A stretch of DNA of 64,000 bases, from NCBI RefSeq assembly GCF_000771745.2, contig NZ_JPSL02000040.1, positions 310,001 through 374,000 on the forward strand. The letters are read 5' to 3'. Under the pieces are notes generated by a model, which was not told the DNA's origin, did no database searches, and worked only from the letters and a program-made list of their open reading frames with translations. Origin of the DNA: Thermus filiformis. Its GTDB lineage: Bacteria > Deinococcota > Deinococci > Deinococcales > Thermaceae. Position 1 is the first letter of the stretch; every line of letters starts with the position of its first letter. Positions 1 through 7,319 of this stretch are shown here, piece by piece. The translations under genes and the position numbers were made by a program.

Positions 1-5
1 CGGGA

Positions 6-296
6 GTGTGGTTCGTCCTGGTGGGGGGGCCGGGGGAGCACCTGGTGCTGGAGTCTTTGGGGCGGCGGCTTTCCGCCCTCTGGACCCGGCGGCAGGGGGC
101 GGAGGCCTTCCTCCAGGCCCACCCCGGGCTCGGGATGGAGGTCATGGCCTTGGAGGACTGGCCCTTGAAGGAGGCCTTTCTCCTGGCCCTTCGGCGCCTG
201 GGGGTGGAGGGGGTCCTGGTGGACTACGCCCCGGGGGCGCACCGGGCGGAGATGGCCTCCCTGGACGACCTTTTAAAGGAGGTGCAGGGTGCGTAA
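6..296 (+). CDS. Small conserved hypothetical protein (possibly DUF3234-like)
   Basis: Encodes about 96 residues from a GTG at the very edge of the window, so the true start may lie upstream and outside the view. The protein begins MWFVLVGG and is a compact alpha/beta protein with no signal peptide or membrane segment. It resembles small Thermus proteins grouped as DUF3234, but this is recalled resemblance and not a search result. Its 3' end overlaps the next gene by 8 bp, which suggests translational coupling. Function is unknown. Confidence 0.6.
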   Translation: MWFVLVGGPGEHLVLESLGRRLSALWTRRQGAEAFLQAHPGLGMEVMALEDWPLKEAFLLALRRLGVEGVLVDYAPGAHRAEMASLDDLLKEVQGA

Positions 297-723
297 ATGG
301 GTCTTTTTGCTGGTTCTGGCGCTGGGGCTCGCTTGGGGACAGAGGCTCGAGGTGGGCCTGGGAAGCCCCTACGGGCTCTCCTTGGGGGTGCGGCTCGGCC
401 TGGTGCCCTTCCTCCTGGAGGGGCGGGGCTACGCCGCCTTGGGCTACGGGGACGGTGCGGTCCTGGGGGGCGGGGCCGACTTCCTTCTCAAGGTTCCCCT
501 CACCGACCTCTACCTGGGCCTGGGGGGCTTCTGGGGCACGGGGAACGCCTGGGCCCTAGGGGGGACGGGCCAGGGCGGGGTGCGGGCGGTCCTGGGCACC
601 TGGCTGAACCTGGGCCTGCCTCTTCTGCCTGTAGGCTTCTTCGCCGAGCTTCACCCCAGCTACTTCCCCGATACGGGGGGCCTGGGCTTGGGCGGGGCGG
701 TGGGGGTCTCCCTGGGCTTTTGA
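289..723 (+). CDS. Secreted small beta-rich protein, hypothetical
   Basis: Encodes 144 residues from a GTG start overlapping the upstream gene by 8 bp. The N terminus (MRKWVFLLVLALGLAWG) is a typical Sec signal peptide with likely cleavage after AWG. The mature part is glycine-rich with alternating hydrophobic residues (GLGSPYGLSLGVRLG, LGLGGFWGTG) and ends in GVSLGF with a terminal Phe. This pattern is seen in small outer-membrane beta-barrel-like proteins. I cannot name a family. A partial copy of the palindromic repeat lies between its stop and the convergent glpX stop. Confidence 0.7.
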   Translation: MRKWVFLLVLALGLAWGQRLEVGLGSPYGLSLGVRLGLVPFLLEGRGYAALGYGDGAVLGGGADFLLKVPLTDLYLGLGGFWGTGNAWALGGTGQGGVRAVLGTWLNLGLPLLPVGFFAELHPSYFPDTGGLGLGGAVGVSLGF

Positions 724-725
724 CC

Positions 726-755
726 TCCGTCCCAGCGCAAGCTGGGGTGGCGTTA
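726..755. repeat. Palindromic element copy A (partial)
   Basis: A shortened copy of the repeat family whose full form is at 3446-3545. The core CCCAGC-gcaa-GCTGGG hairpin is at 731-746. Read on the minus strand, the glpX stop TAA runs directly into CGCCACCCCAGC, so the last A of the stop is the first base of the element. The copy separates two convergent genes and could act as a weak bidirectional terminator. Confidence 0.7.
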
Positions 756-1721
756 GACCCGGATCGTCACCCGGGCCCCGGTCTCAAAAAGGTGGATTGA
801 GTCTATAAACCGGACCACCCGGGTGGCGTAGCCCATGACCACGGAGTGGGTCCTGGCCCCTCCGCCGAAGAACCGCACCCCCTGGAGGATGTCCCCGTCC
901 GTGATGCCCGTGGCGGCGAAGACGATCTCCCTTCCCGGGGCCAGGTCCTCCGTGCGGTAGATGCGGGTCTCATCCCCCCCCATGGCCCTGAGCCGGGCCC
1001 GCTCCTCCTCGGTTTGCGGGGTGAAGCGGGCCTGGATCTCCCCGCCCAGACACTTGAGGGCCGCGGCGGCCAGGACCCCCTCCGGGGCCCCGCCGATGCC
1101 CATGACCGCGTGCACCCCTGTGCCCCGCACCGCGGCGGCCAGGGCGGCGATCACGTCCCCGTCGGTGATGAGCTTAACCCGGGCCCCCGCCTCCCGGATC
1201 TCCCGGATGAGCCGTTCGTGCCGGGGCCGGTCCAGGACCACCACCACCAGGTCCTCCACCGAGCGCTGCAGGGCCAGGGCCAGGGCCTTCAGATTGGCGG
1301 AGACCGGCCAGGTCAGGTCCACGAGCCCGGCGGCGGGCGGGGGGACGACGAGCTTTTCCATGTACATGTCCGGGGCGTGGAAGAGCCCGCCCCGTTCGCT
1401 GATGGCGATGACCGTGACCGCGTTGGGGAGGCCCTTGGCCGTGGTGGTCGTCCCCTCCACCGGGTCCACGGCGATGTCCACCTCCACCCCGCCCTGGCCC
1501 AGCTCCTCGCCGATGTAGAGCATGGGGGCCTCGTCCATCTCCCCCTCGCCGATGACCACCCGGCCCCGGATGGGGAGCTCGTTCAGGACCCGGCGCATGG
1601 CCTCGGTGCCCGCCTGGTCCACCGCCTCCTTGTCGCCCTTGCCCGCCAGGCGGCTGGCGGCCAGGGCGGCCTGCTCCGTGACCCGGACGACCTCGAGCAC
1701 GAGTCGGCGCTCAATTTCCAT
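753..1721 (-). CDS. glpX: Fructose-1,6-bisphosphatase class II (GlpX)
   Basis: Encodes 322 residues, normal length for class II FBPase. The enzyme hydrolyses fructose-1,6-bisphosphate to fructose-6-phosphate in gluconeogenesis. Family motifs are intact: DQAGTEAMR near residue 35, the metal-binding [10 protein letters not shown] near 58, DPVEGTT near 86, ITDGD near 185 and GIGGAPEGV near 208. The ATG at 1721 is 7 nt downstream of a perfect TATACT, so the mRNA is probably leaderless. It diverges from a small zinc-ribbon-like gene, with overlapping -10 elements. The stop codon abuts repeat copy A. Confidence 0.95.
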   Translation of the reverse strand: MEIERRLVLEVVRVTEQAALAASRLAGKGDKEAVDQAGTEAMRRVLNELPIRGRVVIGEGEMDEAPMLYIGEELGQGGVEVDIAVDPVEGTTTTAKGLPNAVTVIAISERGGLFHAPDMYMEKLVVPPPAAGLVDLTWPVSANLKALALALQRSVEDLVVVVLDRPRHERLIREIREAGARVKLITDGDVIAALAAAVRGTGVHAVMGIGGAPEGVLAAAALKCLGGEIQARFTPQTEEERARLRAMGGDETRIYRTEDLAPGREIVFAATGITDGDILQGVRFFGGGARTHSVVMGYATRVVRFIDSIHLFETGARVTIRV

Positions 1722-1728
1722 GGAAAAG

Positions 1729-1736
1729 AGTATACC
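1729..1736. promoter_or_regulatory. Overlapping divergent -10 elements (glpX / 67-aa gene)
   Basis: On the minus strand TATACT (1734-1729) is 7 nt before the glpX ATG. On the plus strand TATACC (1731-1736) is 11 nt before the ATG at 1748. The two hexamers share four bases, so the promoters should exclude one another. I do not see a clear -35 on either side. Confidence 0.55.
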
Positions 1737-1747
1737 CTGGAGCTGGG

Positions 1748-1951
1748 ATGGAACCGGTCCTGGCCCTCCTCCTCGTCTTCGTGGTCTTCCTCCTCCTGCG
1801 AGGGAGGGCGGGAAAGCCCTCCTGCCCGGTCTGCGGCCTGCCCCGCCTCCTGGCGGAGGAGGTGGCCCGAGGGCGGCGGCACTGCCCCCGCCTGGGCTGG
1901 GGGCGGTGCCCCTTTGACCCCCGGCGGGGGGTGTGGCGGCAGCGCCGCTAG
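1748..1951 (+). CDS. Small membrane-anchored zinc-ribbon-like protein
   Basis: Encodes 67 residues. An N-terminal hydrophobic helix ([17 protein letters not shown]) is followed by a short basic linker and four cysteines arranged CPVC then [10 protein letters not shown], which resembles a small treble-clef or zinc ribbon. It diverges from glpX, with only 26 bp between start codons. No function is recognised. The hydrophobic helix, the Cys pairs and a nearby -10 support it being real, but it is short and unsupported by homology here. Confidence 0.55.
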   Translation: MEPVLALLLVFVVFLLLRGRAGKPSCPVCGLPRLLAEEVARGRRHCPRLGWGRCPFDPRRGVWRQRR

Positions 1952-1976
1952 CTAGGGGCGCCCTGTCCTACCCAGG

Positions 1977-2600
1977 TTAGGGAGTAGGCCGGTGGCGGGC
2001 CCTAAGGGTCTCGGCGAGCTCGGAGAGGGAGACGCCCGCCTCGGCCAGGGTGAAGAGGAGGTGGAAGAGGAGGTCGGCGCTTTCCCAGAGGAGCTCCTCC
2101 TTGTTCTGGTTCTTGGCCGCCAGGAGGACCTCCCCCGCCTCCTCCGCCACCTTCTTCAGGATGCGGTCCAGCCCCTCCTGGTGGAGCCGGGCCACGTAGG
2201 AGCCCTCGGGGAGGGTCCGGATCCGCTCCTGGATGGTGGCGTAGACCCGTTCCAGCACCTCCCCCAGGCTCGAGGGGCCGGGCCCCAGGACGGGGTGGTG
2301 GAAGCAGGACCGGGCCCCCGTGTGGCAGGCGGGGCCGTGGGGGAGGACCTTGTAGAGGACCGCGTCCTGGTCGCAGTCCAGGACCACCTCCAGGACCTCT
2401 TGGTAGTGGCCGCTCGTCTCCCCCTTGCGCCAAAGCTCCCCCCGGCTCCGGCTGAAGAAGGTGCTCCGCCTGCTCCTTAGGGTCTCCTCCAGGGCCTCCC
2501 GGTTGGCGTAGGCCAAGGTGAGGACCTCCCCGGTCCTCGCGTCCTGGACCACCACGGGCACCAGGCCCCTTTCGTCAAAGCGCACCGCGTCTAGGTCCAC
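1977..2600 (-). CDS. hisIE: Bifunctional phosphoribosyl-AMP cyclohydrolase / phosphoribosyl-ATP pyrophosphatase
   Basis: Encodes 207 residues catalysing steps 2 and 3 of histidine biosynthesis. The N-terminal HisI domain (about 1-105) carries [11 protein letters not shown] and the Zn/Mg-binding Cys region CHTGARSCF. The C-terminal HisE domain (about 115-207) carries the helical [23 protein letters not shown] and [11 protein letters not shown] motifs. I chose the GTG at 2600 because it precedes DLDAVRF and overlaps the hisF stop by 10 bp. A longer upstream open frame would run through hisF in the wrong frame. It is co-transcribed downstream of hisF. Confidence 0.93.
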   Translation of the reverse strand: MDLDAVRFDERGLVPVVVQDARTGEVLTLAYANREALEETLRSRRSTFFSRSRGELWRKGETSGHYQEVLEVVLDCDQDAVLYKVLPHGPACHTGARSCFHHPVLGPGPSSLGEVLERVYATIQERIRTLPEGSYVARLHQEGLDRILKKVAEEAGEVLLAAKNQNKEELLWESADLLFHLLFTLAEAGVSLSELAETLRARHRPTP

Positions 2601-3361
2601 GCCCAGACCTCCCGCACCTCCACCCCCCGTTCCCTCAGGAAGCCCTTCAGCCGGGGGATGGGGATCTCGCCGAAGTGGAAGACGCTCGCCGCCAGGGCCG
2701 CGTCCGCCCCCACCTGGAAGACCTCGAGGAAGTGCTCCATCCGCCCCGCCCCTCCGCTGGCGATCACGGGGATACTCACCGCCTCCGCCACCATCTGGGT
2801 CAGCCGCAGGTCGTACCCGTCCTTGGTCCCGTCCTTGTCCATGCTGGTGAGCAGGATCTCCCCGGCCCCCAGCCGGGCCCCCTCCACCGCCCACTCCACC
2901 GCGTGCCTGCCCGTGGCCACCCGCCCCCCCGCCACGTAGACCTCGGGGAAGTCGCCGTTCCAGCGGGCGTCTATGGCCAGGACCACCGCCTGGTTTCCGA
3001 AGTGGTCCGCAAGCTCGGCGATAAGCTCCGGCCGCCGGACCGCCGCCGAGTTCACGCTCACCTTGTCCGCGCCGGCCAGGAGGAGCCTCCTGGCGTCCTC
3101 CAGGCTCCGCACCCCGCCCCCCACGGTCAGGGGGATGAAGACCCTCTCCGCCACCTGGGCCACCACGTCCAAAAGGATCCCCCGTTCCTCGTGGGTGGCG
3201 GAGATGTCCAGGAAAACCAGCTCGTCCGCCCCCGCCTCGTCGTAGGCCTGGGCGGCCAGGAGGGGGTCGCCCGCGTCCTTCAGGTTGATGAAGTTCACCC
3301 CCTTGACCACCCGCCCCGCGTGGACGTCCAGACAGGGAATGATCCGCTTGGCCAGGCCCAT
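2591..3361 (-). CDS. hisF: Imidazole glycerol phosphate synthase cyclase subunit HisF
   Basis: Encodes 256 residues, typical (beta/alpha)8 HisF length. With HisH it converts PRFAR and ammonia to IGP and AICAR. N-terminal [15 protein letters not shown] contains the catalytic Asp, and VVLAIDAR holds the second one. [12 protein letters not shown] and [10 protein letters not shown] are the phosphate-binding loops. I chose the ATG before GLAKRII because an upstream ATG would add ten non-conserved residues. The chosen start has a GGAGGG Shine-Dalgarno about 9 nt upstream. hisH and hisA are not in this window. Confidence 0.95.
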   Translation of the reverse strand: MGLAKRIIPCLDVHAGRVVKGVNFINLKDAGDPLLAAQAYDEAGADELVFLDISATHEERGILLDVVAQVAERVFIPLTVGGGVRSLEDARRLLLAGADKVSVNSAAVRRPELIAELADHFGNQAVVLAIDARWNGDFPEVYVAGGRVATGRHAVEWAVEGARLGAGEILLTSMDKDGTKDGYDLRLTQMVAEAVSIPVIASGGAGRMEHFLEVFQVGADAALAASVFHFGEIPIPRLKGFLRERGVEVREVWAWT

Positions 3362-3445
3362 CGCTTCGCGCCCTCCGGCGCCCAGCCCCATCCTACCATT
3401 CCAGCCCGGCTGGGCCCCGCGCCAGGAGCCCCTGTACGCGGGATC

Positions 3446-3545
3446 ATACCCTTTTCTGCCGTCTCCTTCGCATATGCGGCTTCGTCGGGAAGCTTAAGGA
3501 TTTACCGGGGCCCCCGTCCCAGCGCAAGCTGGGACGGGGTGGTAT
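3446..3545. repeat. Palindromic element copy B (full length, 100 bp)
   Basis: Runs from ATACC (3446-3450) to GGTAT (3541-3545), so the ends form a 5-bp terminal inverted repeat. It contains the palindrome CGCATATGCG (3469-3478) and the large hairpin CCCGTCCCAGC-gcaa-GCTGGGACGGG. The GGTAT end overlaps the stop TGA of the RNA methyltransferase gene (minus strand). It occupies most of the space before hisF and may terminate transcription. Confidence 0.85.
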
Positions 3546-4762
3546 CAGCGCTCAAGCAGGGAAAGGACCTCCACGTGGTGGGTGAAGGGGAAGAAGTCGT
3601 AGGGCCGGACGAAAAGGAGCCGGTACCCCTCCTGGGAAAGCCGCCCCACGTCCCGGGCCCAGGTGGCGGGGTCGCAGGCGATGTAGAGGATGCGGCCGGG
3701 CCGGATGGAGACCAGGTACTCCAGCACCTCCCGGGAAAGCCCGGCCCGGGGGGGGTCCACCGCCACCAGGTCAAAGGCGCCGAAGCGGGCCGCCTCCCGC
3801 GCGTCCCCCCGGTGGAAGCGCAGGTTCTCCGCCCCCAGGCGCGCCTTGTCCCTCTGGCCCCGGCTCACCGCGTCCTTGCTGATCTCCACCGCCACCACCT
3901 CCCGGAAGCCCCGGCTCAGGAAGAGGGAGAGGACCCCGCTGCCCGCGTAGAGCTCCAAGGCCCGTTCGCCCTCGCCCGCCAGGGCCTGGGCCTCCTGGAA
4001 GAGGGCCCCCGCCGCCAGGGGGTTGACCTGGGCGAAGCTCTGGACGCTCACCGAGGCCAGGACCCCCCCGAAGTCCTCCAGAAGCTCCGTTCGGCCGGCC
4101 AGGGGGATGACCCGGCCCCGGAACCGCCCCCGGGGGTGGGGCTCGGCCCAGACCACCCCCTCCAGCCCCTCCCGCACCAGGGCCCGGGCGGCCCGCTTGA
4201 GCGCCTTGGGGTCGCCCCCGATGAGGCCCAGGAGGGCCTTACCCTCGTGGAGGCTGCCCCTGAGGGCCACTTCCTCCGCCGCCAAGGGCCAGGTGGAGAG
4301 GAGCCGGAAGGCCTCCTGGAGGGGCTCTATCAGGAGGGGGTCCTGGTCCAGCCTCTGGAGCTCGTGGCTTTCCGGCCTGCGGTAGGCCAGCCCCCCCAGG
4401 GGGTGGAGGGCGTACTGGGCCGCCGCCCGGTAGGCCAGGGCCCGGGGGGAGGGGCGGATGGGCTCTAGGGGGGCCTCGAGGCGGGCGATCCGCTCCAGGC
4501 TCTCCCGCACGAACCCCTCCTTCAGGGGGAGCTGGGCCTCGTAGACCAGGGGCAGGTCGGCGGAGGGGGGGAGGGGGTGGGGGTAGCGGAGGGGGCTCGG
4601 GCTTAAGACCTCCACCTCCTCCAGGAACCAGGCCCCCTTCCTCCGCACCGGCCTGCCCCGCACCCGCTCCCCGGGAAGCCCCCCGGGGACGAAGACCGCT
4701 CCCTCCGGGGAGCGGGCGAGGCCGAGCCCGGTGGGGACCAGTTTTTCCACCAAAACCTCCAT
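3545..4762 (-). CDS. TrmA/RumA-family RNA (uracil-5-)methyltransferase
   Basis: Encodes 405 residues. It transfers a methyl group from SAM to C5 of uridine in rRNA or tRNA. An N-terminal TRAM-like domain (about 1-55) precedes a Rossmann methyltransferase with [20 protein letters not shown] (SAM), VDPPRAGL and [12 protein letters not shown], where Cys is the catalytic nucleophile. The four Fe-S cluster cysteines of E. coli RlmD are absent, and the catalytic Cys is the only Cys in the protein. The start at 4762 is 6 nt after TACAGT, giving a leaderless mRNA. The target base cannot be decided from sequence. Confidence 0.88.
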   Translation of the reverse strand: MEVLVEKLVPTGLGLARSPEGAVFVPGGLPGERVRGRPVRRKGAWFLEEVEVLSPSPLRYPHPLPPSADLPLVYEAQLPLKEGFVRESLERIARLEAPLEPIRPSPRALAYRAAAQYALHPLGGLAYRRPESHELQRLDQDPLLIEPLQEAFRLLSTWPLAAEEVALRGSLHEGKALLGLIGGDPKALKRAARALVREGLEGVVWAEPHPRGRFRGRVIPLAGRTELLEDFGGVLASVSVQSFAQVNPLAAGALFQEAQALAGEGERALELYAGSGVLSLFLSRGFREVVAVEISKDAVSRGQRDKARLGAENLRFHRGDAREAARFGAFDLVAVDPPRAGLSREVLEYLVSIRPGRILYIACDPATWARDVGRLSQEGYRLLFVRPYDFFPFTHHVEVLSLLER

Positions 4763-4768
4763 CCCTCT

Positions 4769-4778
4769 ACTGTACAAT
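4769..4778. promoter_or_regulatory. Shared divergent leaderless promoter core
   Basis: The ten-base stretch holds two overlapping -10 hexamers: TACAAT (4773-4778, plus strand) 6 nt before the response-regulator GTG, and TACAGT (4774-4769, minus strand) 6 nt before the methyltransferase ATG. Only 22 bp separate the two start codons. RNA polymerase could occupy only one direction at a time. Confidence 0.65.
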
Positions 4779-4784
4779 GGGAAG

Positions 4785-5438
4785 GTGATACGCATCCTGC
4801 TCGCGGATGACCACGCCCTCTTCCGCCAGGGGCTGAAAAGCCTTTTGGAGGCGGAGGGGGACTTCAAGGTCATAGGGGAGGCCAAGGACGGCCGCGAGGC
4901 CCTCCGCCACGCCCTCGAGGCCAAGCCCGACGTGATCCTCATGGACATTCAGATGCCGGGGCTGGACGGGGTGCAGGCCACGCAGGAGATCCTCAAGGAG
5001 TGGCCCCAGGCCCGGGTCATCATCCTCACCATGTACCGGCAGGACGCCTACGTGTTTGAGGCGGTCAAGGCGGGGGCGCGGGGCTACCTCCTGAAGGACA
5101 CCGACGCCAAGGAGCTGATCGAGGCCATCCGCCGGGTGGCGGCGGGGGAGGTGCTTCTGGACGCGGAGCTGGCGGGCCAGATCATCCAGGACTTCAAGGC
5201 CAAGAAGGAGCAGGCCCCCGGGGTGCACGCGGAGCTTTCCGAGCGGGAGGTCCAGATCCTCCGCCTGGTGGCCCAGGGGTACACCAACCTGGAGATCGCC
5301 GCCGAGCTCTCCCTCTCCGAGAAGACGGTGCGCAACCGCCTCTCCGAGATCTTCCAGAAGCTCCATCTGAACAACCGCACCCAGGCCGCCCTCTACGCCA
5401 TCCGGGAGGGCCTGGCCGAGCCTCCCCAGGAGGAGTGA
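4785..5438 (+). CDS. NarL/FixJ-family response regulator (orphan)
   Basis: Encodes 217 residues: a receiver domain (about 1-120) with acidic pair D8-D9, phospho-acceptor D54 (ILMDIQMP), the switch Thr in ILTMY and Lys in LLKD. A LuxR-type HTH (about 150-210, LSEREVQIL to LHLNNRTQA) follows. It is a DNA-binding output protein of a two-component system, but no histidine kinase is adjacent. The GTG at 4785 is preferred over an upstream ATG because it begins the receiver beta-strand (IRILLADDH) and sits 6 nt after TACAAT. Confidence 0.92.
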   Translation: MIRILLADDHALFRQGLKSLLEAEGDFKVIGEAKDGREALRHALEAKPDVILMDIQMPGLDGVQATQEILKEWPQARVIILTMYRQDAYVFEAVKAGARGYLLKDTDAKELIEAIRRVAAGEVLLDAELAGQIIQDFKAKKEQAPGVHAELSEREVQILRLVAQGYTNLEIAAELSLSEKTVRNRLSEIFQKLHLNNRTQAALYAIREGLAEPPQEE

Positions 5439-5456
5439 GCGTACCTTGGGGCCCCG

Positions 5457-6470
5457 GTGGAGGACTTAGTGAACCCCGAGGGAGGGTCTGACCCTCTGGA
5501 GCACCTCCTGGCCCTGGCGGGCTTGGCGGAGGAGGCGCGGGCCGACTTCGTCCAAAGCCGCCTGATGGGGGCCAGGCGGGACAGCCTAGGCAACGTCTGG
5601 GCCGGGGAGGGGCGGCTCCTCCTCATGGCCCACCTGGACACCGTCCTTCCCCCCGCCCCCCCGGAGCGCCTGGGCGGGCGGCTCTACGGGCCGGGGGTGG
5701 GGGACAACACCAGCGGGGTGGCGGTCCTCCTCTCCCTTCCCCCCATGCCCGGGGTGGTGCGGGCCTTCACCGTGGGGGAGGAGGGCTTGGGCAATCTGCG
5801 GGGGGCGCGGGCCTTGGTGGAGGCCCTGAGGCCCGAGGTGGTGGTGGCCGTGGACGGGTACCTGCCCATGGTGGTGGACCGGGCCCTGGGCTCGGTCCGG
5901 CTCCGGGTGGCCTTTCTGGGCCCCGGGGGGCACGCCTGGGGGGATCGGGGGCGGCCGAACCCGGTCCTGGCCCTGGCGGAAGGGGTGGCCCAGGCCTACC
6001 GCCTGCCCCTTTCTCCGGAGGCGAGCCTGAACGTGGGCCGCCTCGAGGGCGGGGAGGCGGTCAACGCCATCCCCCGCCGGGCGGAGGCCCTTCTGGAGGT
6101 CCGCTCCACCGACCCCCAGGAGCTCGCCCGCCTCGAGGCGGCCCTGGGGGACCTCTTCCGCGAGAAGGCAGAGGCGCACCGCCTGGGGGTGGAGCTGGAG
6201 GTCCTGGGCCGGCGGCCCGCGGGGAGGACCGCCACGGACGAGCTTCTGGAGGCGGCCCACCGGGGGCTAAGGGCGGTGGGGGAGAGGCCCCTCTTCGTCC
6301 CCGGCTCCACCGACGCCTCCGCCGGGGTGGAGCGGGGCCTGCCCGCTCTGGCCTTCGGCGTCTACCGGGGGGAAGGGGCCCACACCCCCGGGGAGTGGGT
6401 GGAGCTGGAAAGCCTCCGGCGGGGCCGTGCGGCCCTCCTCGCCTTTTTGCAGGCCCTCGGCGTAGGATAA
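5457..6470 (+). CDS. M20-family metallopeptidase / deacylase
   Basis: Encodes 337 residues. The di-zinc ligands of the M20 fold are all visible: His in LMAHLDT, the bridging Asp in GVGDNTSG, the EE pair in VGEEGLG, Asp in VAVDG and His in GAHTPGEW. The lid or dimerisation domain covers about 145-250. Family members remove N-terminal residues or acyl groups from amino acids (ArgE, DapE, PepT, LysK). The substrate cannot be told from sequence. It starts at GTG 18 bp after the response regulator and may be co-transcribed with it. Confidence 0.85.
   Translation: MEDLVNPEGGSDPLEHLLALAGLAEEARADFVQSRLMGARRDSLGNVWAGEGRLLLMAHLDTVLPPAPPERLGGRLYGPGVGDNTSGVAVLLSLPPMPGVVRAFTVGEEGLGNLRGARALVEALRPEVVVAVDGYLPMVVDRALGSVRLRVAFLGPGGHAWGDRGRPNPVLALAEGVAQAYRLPLSPEASLNVGRLEGGEAVNAIPRRAEALLEVRSTDPQELARLEAALGDLFREKAEAHRLGVELEVLGRRPAGRTATDELLEAAHRGLRAVGERPLFVPGSTDASAGVERGLPALAFGVYRGEGAHTPGEWVELESLRRGRAALLAFLQALGVG
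6463..6468 (+). promoter_or_regulatory. -10 TAGGAT, leaderless promoter
   Basis: TAGGAT lies 7 nt before the ATG at 6476 and overlaps the last codons and stop of the M20 gene. This predicts a leaderless transcript of the downstream HgdB-like gene. Confidence 0.5.
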
Positions 6471-6475
6471 GGCGT

Positions 6476-7309
6476 ATGCGCGTCGGCGTCATAGAGGGCT
6501 TCCTTTCCCGCCGCTATCTGGGCTTCTGGGAGGGGTTTTTGCGGGAGCTGGGGGTGGAGGTCCTGAAGGTGGAGCGCCAGGCCGCCCCCCTGCCCTTCTG
6601 CCGCCCGGTCCAGGAGCTCCTCGCCCAGGTGGAGGCCCTGAAGGAGAAGGGGGTGGACTACCTCCTCCTGCCCGACCTCCAAGGCGGGGTGGAGAGCGAG
6701 AAGGGGGGCGGCCAGTGCCCCTGGCTTCTGGACCTGGAGGCCGCCCTCCTCCGCTACTTTCCCGGGCTGCCCCCGGTGCTCAAGGTGCCCGCGGACCTGG
6801 CCCACACCCTGGGCCGGGCGGCCGAGATCGGCCAGCTCCTCACCCAGAACCCCATGCTGGCCCATCGGGCCCTGGACCGGACCCGGCGGCTCCTCCTTCC
6901 CCCGCCCCCCCTCAAGAACCCCCAGGGCCCAGGGCCGGTGGGGGTGGTGGCCCAGCCCTACCTGGTGGAGGACCCCGCTTTCCGAAAGGAGGTGGCCGAG
7001 GCCTTCGCCCCCCACGGCCTCACCCCCTACTTCGCCGACCTGCCCCCGGAGAAGCTGCGGGAGGAGGGGGCGAGGCTGGGCCTGGGGGTGGTCCTGCCCA
7101 CGGACCTGGAGCTTTTGGGCCAGAGCCACTACCTGGACCGCCTGGGCCGGGTCAGGGCCCTGGCCTACATCGCCTCCTACGCCTGCCCCCCCATTCCCGG
7201 CCTGATGCGGAAGGCCGCCCGCCGGGCGGGCAAGCCCAAGGTCTTCCTCACCCTGGGAGAGGACTGGAACGAGGCCCTGGACACCCTCCGCCGGGCGGTC
7301 CTGGGGTAG
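6476..7309 (+). CDS. HgdB/DUF2229-like protein (2-hydroxyacyl-CoA dehydratase related)
   Basis: Encodes 277 residues. The N terminus (MRVGVIEGFLSRRYLGFWEGFLRELG) and the pattern YLLLPDLQGGVESEKGGGQCPWLLDLE resemble the HgdB-like component of 2-hydroxyacyl-CoA dehydratases and the DUF2229 'CoA protein activase' group. Three Cys-containing motifs (FCRPV, QCPW, YACPPIPG) could bind an Fe-S cluster. No partner subunit or ATPase activator (HgdC-like) is adjacent, so the reaction is unknown. Family assignment is by remembered pattern and moderate at best. Confidence 0.5.
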   Translation: MRVGVIEGFLSRRYLGFWEGFLRELGVEVLKVERQAAPLPFCRPVQELLAQVEALKEKGVDYLLLPDLQGGVESEKGGGQCPWLLDLEAALLRYFPGLPPVLKVPADLAHTLGRAAEIGQLLTQNPMLAHRALDRTRRLLLPPPPLKNPQGPGPVGVVAQPYLVEDPAFRKEVAEAFAPHGLTPYFADLPPEKLREEGARLGLGVVLPTDLELLGQSHYLDRLGRVRALAYIASYACPPIPGLMRKAARRAGKPKVFLTLGEDWNEALDTLRRAVLG

Positions 7310-7312
7310 ACT
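7307..7312 (+). promoter_or_regulatory. -10 TAGACT built on a stop codon
   Basis: TAGACT lies 7 nt before the tmrB ATG at 7320. Its first three bases are the TAG stop codon of the preceding gene. It predicts a leaderless tmrB transcript. Confidence 0.55.
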
Positions 7313-7319
7313 GGAGCCT

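Noticed and set aside
2675-4468. Long plus-strand frame across hisF and the RNA methyltransferase
   Set aside because: Antisense shadow rich in Pro/His/Gly. It crosses the palindromic element and has no motif.
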